A stretch of 64,000 nucleotides of DNA from Pseudeuparius sepicola (lineage: Eukaryota > Arthropoda > Insecta > Coleoptera > Anthribidae). The notes beneath the pieces are model-generated. The model saw nothing but the letters and a program-made list of their open reading frames with translations, was not told where the DNA came from and did no database searches. The translations under genes and the position numbers were made by a program. This document shows, one piece after another, positions 11,005 to 22,975 of the stretch (position 1 is its first letter; every line of letters begins with the position of its first letter). The stretch covers positions 132,181,373-132,245,372 of the forward strand of contig OY987299.1 of the NCBI GenBank assembly GCA_963920635.1, read 5' to 3'.

Positions 11005-11338
11005 AATCCTGTATAATGTTGATGTATAACAATGTCTTTTGATCCTTGACGGAATGTAATCATTTAAATATTTATATTTATCTAAGGTTCTACTGAAAGT
11101 AAGACTCGATTAATGACATCAGTGCATAACAATTTTATACACATTTTACTTAACTGTTACTTTCAGTAAGGCCATAGAAAAATGGCAATTTTAGATGGTT
11201 ATGTGGCAAAATTATTATAGTACAGAGTAGAAATTTTCGATTTTGTTCTTGCTTGCCTGGGTGTGTTCTACGTAAAAAAGAATTGCTGTGTGAGCTCAGG
11301 TATTATAAGTACAAACCTCAAATATAAGCTATAACTGT

Positions 11339-11345
11339 TCAGGGA
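11339..11345 (+). promoter_or_regulatory. miR-125 7-mer site 2
   Basis: TCAGGGA, the second 7-mer match to miR-125 in the probable UTR. Confidence 0.4.
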
Positions 11346-11929
11346 ATCTCTATATAAATATCTTTAAGCACATCATGTATGTTACGTACCTATTGGAACT
11401 ATCTGGGTAATGTAAGAAAATCATTCGCATCTAAATGTGTCCTCAAAATGGTATAGATCTAGATCGACTTAAGATGACTGAGATTTAAAATATTTTCAAA
11501 ATTATATTATCGTCTTAAGAGATTTTCGGCGAGAAGTTTGTTGGAGTTGTAAATGAAAATGTTAAACTGTTACCTCTATACCGTTTTGGTACTTCATGTG
11601 TGTCCTTAGGCAATTACAGAAATATGTACGTTAATTTAGCGAAATTGTAAATACGAAGTGTAGGCAAAAGTTTAGGCAAATTCGGATGAAATTTTTTATA
11701 AATCGGTTTAAGATTAGTCCAATTAACTGTACATACTTATGTAATTGTGTTTGTTTTATAGCCCCCAAAGCTCAGTATACCCGCCACAATACCATGTAAC
11801 CGTGTGGCGTGTATTTTGAAAATCGTTCATTGTTATATTACTGTGACACCTCTATATAATGTATGTAAACAATAATTCGCAACAAAAGTATGTGTTCCTA
11901 GACCTTAACGTTACATTGTCACTGATTTT

Positions 11930-11935
11930 AATAAA
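11930..11935 (+). terminator. chinmo: Candidate distal poly(A) signal
   Basis: AATAAA in unique sequence, followed by GT-rich DNA (CACTGTGTATTGTATAAC). Confidence 0.4.
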
Positions 11936-12107
11936 GCTAGGTTTTGAAAATCACACTGTGTATTGTATAACTTTGATGTACAGCCACCACCGAAAACTTT
12001 TCACTCTCGTCGTTCGGGAGTATAAACGTGAAAACTACTTATTGTGTATATAAGTAAGTTAAATGCAAGTACTATGTATTCATGTTTCTGTTTTACTTAT
12101 TAATTTT

Positions 12108-12113
12108 AATAAA
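12108..12113 (+). terminator. chinmo: Most distal poly(A) signal before the repeat desert
   Basis: AATAAA followed by T-rich sequence. It lies about 140 bp before the target duplication of the Penelope-like element, at the edge of the unique region. Confidence 0.45.
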
Positions 12114-12262
12114 GAATTTGTCGTTTCAACGTTTTTCTCTTCTGCACTCACCATACCTCCAGAATGTGTGTGACACAACACACACCAGCAATTTGGAAGA
12201 TTTGCCGACGAAAAAGTTTCCGAAAACTTTTGGCTGTTCTTTGCTAAATTATACCCAAAGTC

Positions 12263-13603
12263 CATTTAATTTTTTATTGGGTTTTTCGCCACCAAACTGA
12301 TTGAAAGACAACTTTTTCAAGTTGCCTCGAAAATTCATAAATTCTTAACACTAAATGAACGAAACTTTAAACTCAAAAAATAACTTCAACAAATTTGTTT
12401 TCTGAGCTTTCGGAGGATAAACCTTCCTCCTTTCTCAAAGATCATGTCACGTCAAAGTGAAGTGACAGATTAATAAATTTCAGGTTAAAATGTCATGACA
12501 ACAGAAACAATAGCCTAGCCACCTGCCTGATATTGTACTAGTGTCTATAGAAAACCAACACATACTAATAGATATCTCCATTTCAACTCCAATCACCATA
12601 TTAGTGTTAAAAAAGGAGTAATTAAAAGTTTGTATGACAGGGCTAGAACGATTTGTTCTAATAACACAAAATTTGAGGAGGAAATTAAACATATAAAACA
12701 TGTTCTTGAGAAGAATAGTTATCCTATTGAATTTGTTGACCAAGTTTTTCAGGATTGCCAACAAAATAACAATGCTAATAGAATTAGAGAAATAAATCTG
12801 GTGGACCGACCAGTAAATTTAATAATTCCTTATATTCCTGGACTGTCAGATAGGCAATCGTTTTAATGTGAGAACAGTATTTAAAACCAAAAATACATTA
12901 AGATCGATGCTAGTTAAAACAAAACCATTTAATGAGTTACAAAGTTCAAAAAATTGCATTTATAAAATTCCTTGTGAATGTGGAAAGTTCTATGTTGGGG
13001 AGACATTTAACGTTCGTTTAAAAGAACATAAAAATTATATCAGGCAAAATCAAATTTCGAAGTCAAAAATATGTGAACATTCCTTTAATAACAATCATAG
13101 GATATTGTGGGATAGTTCCAAACCAATTCTAAAAGAAGAAGTAGGAAATAGACGAAAAATTAAAGAATCTGCATTTATTCTAGGAAATACGGGCAACTGT
13201 GTTGCTGAATGTTCAGTGGAATTCAGTAAAATATTATTGCCACTTATTCAAAGAGAAGTTAGTATAGATAATTAGATAAAACACAGGGTACAATATCAGG
13301 CAGGTGGCTAGGCTATTGTTTCTGTTGTCATGACATTTTAACCTGAAATTTATTAATCTGTCACTTCACTTTGACGTGACATGATCTTTGAGAAAGGAGG
13401 AAGATTTATCCTCCGAAAGCTCAGAAAACAAATTTGTTGAAGTTATTTTTTGAGTTACACGTTTAAAGTTTCGTTCATTTAGTGTTAAGAATTTATGAAT
13501 TTTCGAGGCAACTTGAAAAAGTTGTCTTTCAATCAGTTTGGTGGCGAAAAACCCAATTAAAAATTAAATGGATCTGTTTGCGCCACAAATAAATTTTAGA
13601 AAA
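12263..13603 (+). mobile_element. Penelope-like element remnant with inverted pseudo-LTRs
   Basis: Two inverted arms of about 280 bp (12,263-12,538 and 13,288-13,572) flank the C-terminal GIY-YIG coding remnant. A 33-nt extension (13,571-13,603) follows the right arm, as Penelope-like elements often show at one end. An exact 13-bp duplication TATACCCAAAGTC lies at 12,250-12,262 and 13,604-13,616, so the insertion boundaries are clear. The reverse transcriptase is missing. Confidence 0.82.
12630..13275 (+). pseudogene. Penelope-like GIY-YIG endonuclease remnant (frameshifted)
   Basis: Two adjacent frames make up one broken protein tail. The first (12,630-12,866) ends in IIPYIPGLSDRQSF, the linker that precedes the endonuclease in Penelope-like elements. 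The second (12,868-13,275) resumes with VRTVFKTKNTLRSML and carries the GIY-YIG core: CIYKIPCECG, then FYVGET, then RLKEH. These correspond to the GIY half, the YIG half and the catalytic Arg segment of single-strand-nicking retroelement endonucleases. A T run at about 12,860-12,864 marks the frameshift, and a few codons also seem missing there compared with the usual spacing. The reverse transcriptase is absent, so the copy is dead. It uses the same strand throughout and ends 12 bp before the right pseudo-LTR. Confidence 0.8.
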
Positions 13604-13739
13604 TATACCCAAAGTCATCGGATCAAGTTTGATTATACCCCTGATCATTCAGTGTTGTTTTTCCCATGTAGTACAATCGTTTTAGAATTTATTCTCTATT
13701 TTAATTCCCTGGGGATGATTTAAGAACTAAACCGACGTT

Positions 13740-14062
13740 TTGATTTAATTTTGAATCATCTTCAGGGCTACAAGAAGATAAATGCAAATTACATCACAAT
13801 ACAAATGAATGATACATACATAAAACATAAAATACAAGACAGGAAAAAACATCCTTACCTAGTGAGGTCAAAAATAACTTATCTTACGTAGATCTTGAAC
13901 CTAGGATGACAGGTAAACAAGTTATTTTTGACCTCCACATAGTTGCCTCACCCAAGTTTGTTTTTTCCTGTCTTATGTTTGTTCTATTCATTCATATTGT
14001 GCTGTGATGTGATTTGCTCAATCTTCTTGTAGACTTGAAGATTCATTTGATTTGGTCAATTT
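13740..14062. repeat. Fold-back repeat
   Basis: A palindromic unit: TTTTGAATCATCTTCAGG, CTACAAGAAGAT, CAAGACAGGAAAAAAC and AGGTCAAAAATAACTT on the left are mirrored by AAGTTATTTTTGACCT, GTTTTTTCCTGTCTT and ATCTTCTTGTAG on the right. No target duplication was found. Confidence 0.7.
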
Positions 14063-15647
14063 TCGGACAATTTTTTTGAGTGGTCTGTAGCCACACAGAA
14101 CACCAGCTTACGACTAACGCAGTTGAAGAGTACATTCAATTTAAATTATGGTGGAGTCGTTAGGACAAGAGTCGTTCGTGAATAATTTATTTGTAAATGC
14201 CAGAGCAAAAGAGATGATTGCTTATTTTATTGCTTATGTAGGTGTAGGTATGATGTTTATATACTGATTACTGATTATATAGACACACACAGATTATACC
14301 GTATCAAGCTTGTAAAAGACAAAACAAATTCAAGTTGAAAATGCTCGTTTTGAAACTAATTAGCATAATTTTAGTTCCGAAGAACCATGTATCATGTAAA
14401 TGTATTCGTATTGTATTATTGTGCTCTATGTCAATTTTTAGGAGGATACCTATTCGTCTTTTCTTAATTGATATTCCAGGAATTGAAACTGAAACCATAA
14501 AATTCAATACAAAACTGTGCCTTATCATTTTGCTTCACTCCATTTTTTAAAATAGATGTGTTTTGTTCAAAAATATTACAACACTGGCCCAGGGCATGAA
14601 CTTAGCTTAAAATTAAGGAGTCTTCATCAATATTATGCTGTTACACAACCAACAACTATATTATTTAAAAATATATATTATTTTTTCCCTGTTTTGAGTT
14701 GAAATTTATTTTTATTTTTATGGTTTAGTAAGAAAGCAACCAGTAAATAAGTGTCTTAAGTCTTTTTGCTTGAAAAATATTGTCTACCAATTTGAAGAGA
14801 TATAATGAAGAAAAAAAACAGATATCCTGGTATCTTTCTGAAAATTGGCATGTAACATATTTTGCCCATTTTTCCCAATTTTTAGTTTTAAATGTCAAAT
14901 TTGACAGGCGTGGGCTGTGACTTCAGGACTCTCTTTAGGCGCAATATGCTCCAACATATCCCGAAATCATGTTTTTTAAAAAATCGAATATTACGAATTG
15001 TTCCCATTTGGTGCAAACTTTATGAATAACACTAACACTGTATATTATTTATTACAAAATAACGCATACCTATACAAAAAAGTCAAGATATTCTTTGGTT
15101 TAAAATAAAAGTAAAACCTGTCACATAATCACTGGTTTAGGCTCTTTTATTGTGGAGAAAAATTAGTTTTTCAAAATTTCCAAGATATACTTGACTTTAT
15201 AAAACTAAAATTATATCACAAATTACCTTCAAAACACGGAAAACAACAAAAGTTCAAATACTGGATTTTTTTGTCCTTTACAAGAGTCGTTTAACCTATC
15301 CGGGGACATACTGCATAAAAGTTTATTTATTTTTTATTTAAAAGATAAGAAACAAGAAACTTAGACTTCTGCAAATATGTTGACAGAATTAGAGTTCCTG
15401 GATAGCAGGAACCCTAGACAGAATGACATTATATACTAGCTCGTAGTTTATACTTGAGTCATTTTCGATTTTTTTTTAATTGTTGACCAATATGTACTAA
15501 ATTTAAAGCAGTTAAGAGTACCTATTTCTATTATTTAATATATAACTTTAGACCAAAATGTTACCGACACAGTTTACTTTATCGGCACCTCTAAGGTCTA
15601 AGGTGCCAGTCTATTAAATACTTGTGGAAAAACTAGTAGGCAGTAGT
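14063..15647. other. AT-rich stretch without recognised features
   Basis: Short open frames such as those near 14.3-14.5 kb overlap on both strands and show no domain or codon pattern. No repeat arms were found. Confidence 0.5.
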
Positions 15648-15657
15648 AGTGCACAGT

Positions 15658-17502
15658 AGAGGCCCTGTATGACACAAAAAGTGACAGTTATTCCTTTTAA
15701 CAGAAGTTGGACAACGATCGGCGAGGGTCTTATTTTCCCTATGAAATTCATTTTGTGCAACAGACATATATTTTTTCGCTCTTTCTAACATTCCCCTAGC
15801 AGCACGATGTATCAAAATTGGATTTTAAGGTTAAGCTAACGACAGTTAACTGCCATAAGCGTAGGTAGATGAGGGCACAGTTTAAAATGTATAAAAATAT
15901 AGATAAAACCAATAAATAGGTAAATAGGTTAGGTAGTAGTATGTTATTTGCAAAGCTTAACTAATAATATTATTGAAGTTTGAATGGAAAAGTGAAGAAA
16001 CATATAATTTGTTCCAAGAAAACAGAAATTTTAGGATATCAGGATAAAAACATTTATTAAATTTTTGTAGGAGGGTGGTATATGTAGATAGGTATGTACA
16101 TAAAATTAAACAAGGCTCTAGCATACCAACTAATCAAACTTTCGAATATTTCTTCAATAGGAATCATAGCTGCAATAATAATTATTCCGTTCATTTACAA
16201 ATAAAAAAGGTCTTTTAAATGGTTTTACTGTATGGTTTGGTTTCTTCAAACTCTCTTCTTATACATACCATCATAATTTTAAGAGAATTAATACTGAAAT
16301 TTGTACGGAACAAAAAGTTGGAAAGTTTGTTTTGGTAATATGAATCAACCAATAATAATAAGGAATTAGGCTGAATAAAAAAATGAGTACCTAGGTATTT
16401 AATATCGATATATTAGTCTCTCATTCTTTTTTTGGTAAAATAAAAGTTAATAACTTTTTAATGCCAGAGAGATCATCTACATTTCAATAAAGAAGACAAC
16501 AGTATTTTTGTTTTTAAAGATATATTGTAAGTAAATAGGAAAAATCAAACTAGTACAAGTTCTCAGAAATTTATACATATTTAATAATGGTTCTTTCTTG
16601 CTAAAGTCACGTTCATCAAACGTTGCAGGAGATGATCCTTTCTTCAGCACAACCTGACACTCAAAATCCCATAATAAAACGCTGCTATTTTTTTATCAGC
16701 AAGAAATTTGTAATGGAATATAAGCTCACACATTTAACTGACTACACAAAAAGGGTTCTTTATATTCCCACCCGTGTTAACTTCTTTTTTGTCCGATTTT
16801 GTTGGTCTTGGTGCAAAATAAAGCACCTTCAAAACTGCCTCTCTCTAACACATATACTTACATTTTTATTATTCCATGAAACGAAAAATGCCTAGCCCGG
16901 TCCAGTGTAAATATACCTAACAGGTTTTACCTCCTTGAAGGGCAAAAATTTTAATTTTATCTCTTTAACATTGGGAAATTTTCATAAGAATTCTAATAGG
17001 GGGTTTGTAGAACCTTATGGACTTTTATTGAAAATAAATAGGTAGGTACTAATATTTAATACGTATTAATTTAGGTATCTTATGTTATGTTGCTGATGCA
17101 GATTAAGAAAATTATTCTGCAGATTAAAATCACAGATCAAACAAAAATTTCATTCATTTCATTTCACAAATTTTCGTATCATTTCCAACTCTCATGTTAG
17201 GGTATTTCATTTGCACCATCGTGCTCGTTCTTCTGCGCTTTTTGGAAAGGGTGATATGAAAAATCATCCTGCTCAGAATTCTTGCAGTTTCTTATTACAC
17301 AAGATGTCACTTTTCACTGTTAACATTCCTTTTTGCAAAAGAAAATGAGCACGCTCAATAATTTGTCGACAGTTTTGTTGACAAACTGGCACCCGCCAAG
17401 ATAAGAATATAATAAAAACAATGTTACTAGATCTGCCAAAATCTGTTGTCCAACCTCTGTTAAAACGAATAACTGTCACTTTTTGTGCCATACAGGGCCT
17501 CT
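15658..17502. mobile_element. MULE-like non-autonomous element with 10-bp target duplication
   Basis: Terminal inverted repeats of about 55 bp with three mismatches begin AGAGGCCCTGTATG and include CACAAAAAGTGACAGTTATT. They are flanked by identical 10-bp direct repeats AGTGCACAGT (15,648-15,657 and 17,503-17,512). A 9-11 bp duplication is typical of Mutator-like elements. The 1.7 kb interior has no transposase-like frame. Confidence 0.75.
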
Positions 17503-17524
17503 AGTGCACAGTGCACGTGTATAA

Positions 17525-17780
17525 AAACTACATTAACGCCATAACGGTCTGGATATTCGCGGATGCGTTATTCTAACAAAATAAGCAGGCATAATGAAAC
17601 CAGCCGATGGGTCCTCGGGGCCCCAGTAGTAGTAGCCCCAGGGGGCCCTTTGCGGGTTGGCCCCGAAAAACCAGCGCAATCTAGGTCCATTGTCTCGCCG
17701 CTAAATAGAATGACGCGCACAAAAAGAAGAAGGGAGCGATGCGATGCGGCTCAAAGAGGGGTTGCAGCTTTTTGATGATG
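17525..17780. promoter_or_regulatory. CpG-rich non-repetitive block
   Basis: Base composition shifts sharply to GC-rich with runs such as GGGGCCCCAG and GGGGGCCC. It lies immediately outside the MULE-like element. Possible conserved host regulatory DNA; no coding evidence. Confidence 0.35.
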
Positions 17781-18018
17781 ATCATCGGTATATTTTTTGG
17801 CAAAGAATAGATTATACTTTCAGCACAAAAAAACAGTTTTTAAATATTTTTTTCCAAAGTATATAGATACGTGGTGTTTTATGATGATTATTAAGATTAA
17901 CTACGTATGTATGTTCCTTCAAAATAACCTTTACATCAGCCAAGAAGAGATAGCCAATAGCAAATAAGCTAGGTTTTCTGTGATTGAAGGTAAGTAGGAT
18001 ATGAAGAATGTATACCAC

Positions 18019-18853
18019 AGAGATCATAATATATATAGGTAGAGTGCTGGACGATGTTTTATATACATAGGATGCGCGGAAAATCTTTGACGAATTTAAA
18101 ATCATAAAATAGTAAAAAAATAGTAATAAATAGGCCCAGTGGACATGCGCATTTGCAATTTGAGGTAGTGTTTTGTGAAACTTGACATTCTTTGACGGCC
18201 ATTATTGGACAGCGACAAACTAAGTATAACCTACCGTTGTTTACATCATAGACGCTTTGTGGCATAATTTTTTCGATTTTCAGCTAATCATTAATAGTTT
18301 CTTCGCGTTTTAGTTGTTTGAGTGTTTTATCTAATTAAGTGATCATCTCGAATATGTTCTACTGCTCATTATATACCAGAGTGTTTAAAATCGAAACGAG
18401 TCAAAACGCAGCTAATTGAAAATGCGGTACCAACTCTTCTATTAAAACCACCTAAACCATCATTTAAGTATATTAACATTATTGTGGTGTAAGAAACTAT
18501 TAGTAGCTTATTTGTTTTAGTGTTAAAGTTATAAAGGTAGATGAAAACAAGTCAAGTTCTATCATCAGTGAAGCAAATTCTAGTAGTTTGGACGAAACTA
18601 GTTTTACAAGTATATACGAACCTAGTTGTAGTTATCGATGTCTTGACCAGTCCACGTTGAGGTGAGCTTAATTTATTATCAATATACGAGTACAAGTTTG
18701 TAGGAAGATAGTAATTCAGAAAAACAACCACTGTTTTGAATTGCGCGGTCTGAAGGTCTAATGCGCATGTTCCATAGGCCCATGCGCAAATCCACAATTT
18801 GCCATAAAAAGGGACTTGTTACGCACTCTACCTATAATATGTATATGATCTCT
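18019..18853. mobile_element. Possible MITE with AGAGATCATA ends
   Basis: Inverted ends of about 29 bp with indels: AGAGATCATAATATATATAG on the left and the complement of a sequence containing GGTAGAGTGCG on the right. A second inverted pair with TGCGCATTTGCAA and ATGCGCAAATCCAC lies inside. No clear target duplication. Confidence 0.4.
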
Positions 18854-19069
18854 ATGATGTGTACAGAAAATAAAATGTTATGGCCTTTCAAACATTTTTC
18901 CGAGACAGTTTAAGAGCCACTGGTCGCAAGTTCTCTTTATTATTGAAGCGATGGCTTCCTACTACAGTCATACCGTCAGATAATTCCTTGAAAATCTGTA
19001 AAAATTTGCAATTTCCACACCTTGCATGGGGTCAGGGGTCACAGAAAAACGGCAAGCTGCGTTAAAGAA

Positions 19070-19630
19070 CATCAATTTGGAACAATTAGGTAATATCTAC
19101 AATCTACGTATAGTAGAAATTTGGATAGTTATCATTTAACAAAATTTTTTACTGATTTTGTGAATTTACTGATCCTACTTGGTCTATACATAATATCCTT
19201 AATAAATTGCTTATTCTGGCCAACGTGGCAATGTGGCACGAGCTCTTTGTGATCGATGTGCAATTGATTTATTATGCCCCAACAGCTGATCCAGAGTTCG
19301 TTGACATTTCGCCGGTTTGTATTGATTCGTGTCGAGTGTTTACTTTTGCGTTATATTCTTGTTTTTTTTTAGGAGATTTTGGGGTTATTAGACAAAAGAC
19401 ATAAATATAACAGTTAGGTTAATAATTAATGAATTAGTGTAGTTTTAAGAACGATGGGAAGAGTAAAGTGTTGGATTTGTCAGATAGGAAACGTAACCTC
19501 TAATTATCATATAATGCAGGCTTAAGTGTCAAATTTGTTGTTTTTGTTTTGACCAAGCATTTTTTTTATGTTGGCTGATTACAATGCAACCTTTAGGTTA
19601 GTCTATGACGTCTATGTTTATTATTTGTCT
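19070..19630 (+). pseudogene. THAP-type transposon 5' fragment, copy 1
   Basis: About 550 bp are directly repeated at 35,123-35,645. Near 19,453 a short exon reads MGRVKCWICQ and continues to a stop within 25 codons. MG-x-x-KC-x2-C is the usual start of a THAP domain, whose remaining half (C-x2-H) is found in the fragments at 3.5 kb and 37 kb. The likely donor, GTAGGC in the other copy, reads GCAGGC here. Only the 5' end of the element is present. Confidence 0.5.
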
Positions 19631-20595
19631 GAGATAATAATACTAATAAATAAATTGAAATACCCATACCTCAAAAATTAGTATCGAGTCCTAAGATTTA
19701 AAACCACAATTTTGTACAATAAGTTATTAGCGCAATACAGAAACCTATGTGATGTGGCATTAGGATATTATGGAGTCTGACCACAAATAGGTACATACCT
19801 ACCTACTCCACATCAGTTTCTTTCTAGATTCAATAACATGGACAGAGCAAACAGAGACCGTTTATAAGCGGGTAGTGTTATGAAAATAGAGCGAGACTGA
19901 GGGGAGAAGTAGACTGTATAGAGAGGGTTGGAACGGTCGAGGGTGACAAGGCAAACAACGTTGAAATTTGTTGAATTAAGTGAGTGTCTCTGAAAAAAAC
20001 GCATCAAGTGCAAATTGCACTATTTATAAAAATAGCTTCTATCTCACGTTTCTTCTCGTGTTGAAGCTTATGAACGCAGGCATTTTTTATCAGCGTGAAA
20101 AGAATGTAACTTTTTGTAGATTTCTAGCAATACAAGTTTTATTTAATATCATATAGGTAGGTACTTAAAAGTATTATAAGAAAAAGCGATAATATGCTGG
20201 GGTAATATTAACCAAATAAAGAAGATAGGCAAACAACAAATGAGGTTCAGACAGGAAACAGCCTTCGTGGTGACGTTAGTAGGTACAAGCTCCAAATCCA
20301 GGGAAAGTTGCAAATGTGCTGTTGGCTCCTGTCTGGATTTCTTTTGTTGCTTCCCAAATCATTTTTGATTTGGTTAATGTTATAACGTACTGATAATTGA
20401 AACACGTGAAACACACGTGTTTGCGGTAAATTTAGTGAATTTTCCATTGTCCAGACACTAATATCCTGCCTACTAATTATTACACTTACACCATAGAAAT
20501 AATATACCCTCTTATCTAAAACTGACATTTTTCCATTTCGATTGGTCCAATCATCCCCAGGGAATTAAATTTTGAAGTTTCACATATTATAGGTA
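19631..20595. other. AT-rich stretch without recognised genes
   Basis: I see no repeat arms and no credible coding frame. Fragments near 20.4-20.5 kb (ACACGTG, CACTAATAT, AATTATTACAC) resemble sequence at 21.4-21.5 kb, suggesting an old dispersed repeat. Confidence 0.4.
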
Positions 20596-20602
20596 TTGAG
20601 GT

Positions 20603-21050
20603 ATTCAACCAATGACGTCAAAACCTATAGACGTGGTGCCCCATTGTTAAAATGCCCTTTTGACTCCAAGATTAAATATATCCATACTACTCTAAAAACA
20701 TGCTACAAACAAAGAGAGAAAGTCAACCATCAACCAACTATACACCCGGTGATTCCCGGTTATAGTTCCTCCAGAATCACACTTAGATATCGCATGTTTT
20801 TTCTTGTTTGGGGGCATCGGAACCTCACCTGAAGACTCGGGGGATGGTCTAACGACGCCAGCCTCCGAGCCCAGTGTCGAAATAAATTCGCTACGGCTCG
20901 ACAAAAAGGGGCAATTTCTGACAATCTTGCGACATTTTCGGAATAATTTAATGGAGCAATGGAGCGCTTAGATTGTGATTAGTTCTGGGCGTCAAGCGTT
21001 TATCAAAACCAACCTGTTTATAGGTTCTGACGTCATTGTATTCAACATTT
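20603..21050. mobile_element. Possible small MITE with CAATGACGTCA ends
   Basis: AATGACGTCAAAACCTATAG on the left is mirrored by CTATAAxxx and GGTTCTGACGTCATT near 21,010-21,040. The inverted ends are about 28 bp with mismatches. It is non-coding. Confidence 0.4.
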
Positions 21051-21927
21051 TTGAAGTTTTTGAAATTTGCGGGAGTTGTTAAAATTCTCCCTAACTTCAA
21101 GACAGTTGCAAAAGTTCAAATTTTGTCCACGCTTTATTATAGTTGGAAGATTGTATGCTCCTAAGAAGACAGTAATTTTCATATTGATTATACAGGGTGA
21201 TCGAAGATTAGTCTCCAACTCTCTTATGAAAAAATATAGAAACACTCATTTTTTTTCAAATTTGTCCAAACAACGACATACCTAAAAATCAATAATTTTG
21301 CCTCTATTTGCATTTTTTCCCAATTATTCTTGGCTGAAGCATACCATCCAGTGTGCTTTGAAAATTAAATAACGAATATTTTGGCAAACAGATTTTTATT
21401 TATAATTTTTTATAAACGAAACACCTCCTGAAACACGTGTATTTAGTACATTTTCCAGTGGCGTATCATTTTATGCCTCAACACTAATATCTCAGCTAAA
21501 GGAAGAGACCCAAATTTGAGACACTTTTTTTTGTAAATTCGAAATAAAAGTCACACTTACTTTTTTTTAATAATATTGTATTGGAATACTTGCTTAGTGT
21601 ATTGACAAAACAGTAATGCAACTTAAACTTTTTTTTTGTTAACTGCCCCATAAGATAAAAGGACAGCCGGACATCCCAATTACGCACTTCCTTTACTTCT
21701 TCTACCATAGCATGAGAGTCCCATTTCTTGTGTTTTTTTGGCATCTGTAATAAAAAAAAATGAAAATATTGTTTGGGTGCCTAATTTGAGATAGTCTTAA
21801 TTACAGAACCCATTTGGTATCTCAAATTAGGAACGTTCAGTATAAAAAATTGACAACAGTAGTATTTTAGGTTAGTTATGAAAAAATAGTGCTAAATTTC
21901 AATAAATAGTATATTTCATTACGATTC

Positions 21928-22030
21928 TGGAAATAAAGATTTTTCCGTGCGCGCGTGACAAATTCCCGTGTGAGGCACAGCCGAACACGGGAAGTCATGC
22001 AAGCACGGAAAAATCTATTTCTGGACGTGT
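21928..22030. repeat. Stem-loop around CACGGAAAAATC
   Basis: CTGGAAATAAAGATTTTTCC on the left pairs with the right arm GGAAAAATCTATTTCTGG. The stem extends with GTGC/GCAC. An inner CCCGTGT/ACACGGG pair extends the structure. Confidence 0.6.
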
Positions 22031-22039
22031 AATGAACGA

Positions 22040-22515
22040 TATTTTTTATTATACTTCTTTGAAAACAGAAACTTAAAACATTTTATCGGCATATAATAAA
22101 TTTAATTGACAAAAAATAAACAATGCAGACAATATAGTGTTTGGTATGTATGGTGCGTTTCCATGGTTACTCACAAATTATTTCAAAGGTGCTTTGTTGT
22201 AAATTAGTTATTGTCAGATAAGGTGAATAAAACGTCAAAAATATTACAGAAATGTATCTAAATATTGAAACACTTACGAATTAAAATACAAAATAGGTAC
22301 ATGTTAAATATCAGAGAGCATATAGAGTTTCTTAAATTTAGTTTACTTTGCTGTATATTTCTATTTTAAAGCCATATATTCGGTATTTTTATTCAGCGCA
22401 CGGAAAGTTTTCCATGCGCTGTTTCCGTGCGCTAGCCCGAAAAACCCCATCTTTCATTATTGCTAAAACAGATGAAAATAAGGTGTTGTCAAAGAAGTAT
22501 AATAAAAAATATCAT
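22040..22515. mobile_element. MITE with GATATTTTTTATTATAC ends
   Basis: Inverted ends of about 30 bp read ATATTTTTTATTATACTTCT on the left and its complement on the right. The interior is non-coding and contains CACGGAAAG and TTTCCGTGCG motifs related to the neighbouring stem-loop. Confidence 0.65.
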
Positions 22516-22975
22516 TAAGCAACACCTCCTACTACTATACTAACTACTACGACACATAATTTTTTTTACACTTCACCTTGACTCTAAATGCCAGTTTATT
22601 TAAACTATCAAAAACATTTTAGCGTTGACTGACGTATTAGTAAACACTGCTCACGGCTATTATATTTGACACTTCTCTGGCTCACCATGCACTTCCCGGA
22701 GACAAAATACAATGAAAAATACATTGTTGACCATAGGCGCCATCTACTTTTCAGAATATGAAGCTATAGCCGTGAGAAGTCTTATTAATACGTCAGTCAA
22801 CGAGTTTAGCTGTCAAATCACACCAAACGTGCTTTTGTACAGAAACAAACGAACTGAAGCGCTCAACTACCACTTTAACACTACACCCCAGTTTATTTTA
22901 ATTAGTCTAGGCTATTTCTGTTAGATGGCGTTACATATCATTTAATATAAGGAGCTATCTCAAATTAGGCACCTA

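Larger units (their letters stand above)
5081..12130 (+). other. chinmo: Probable long 3' UTR of the chinmo-like gene, interrupted by fold-back elements
   Basis: After the stop codon comes a very GC-rich 180 bp, then AT-rich sequence. Fold-back elements occupy 5493-7293. From about 7300 to 12,130 the sequence is largely unique, apart from one repeat tail at 9589-9737. It carries four CTACCTCA sites, two TCAGGGA sites and several TGTANATA (Pumilio) motifs (about 7491, 7995, 11,645, 11,729 and 12,046). Poly(A) signals lie at 5273, 11,930 and 12,108. There is no open frame worth calling a gene. Extending the UTR to 12.1 kb is inference; transcript data would decide it. Confidence 0.55.
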
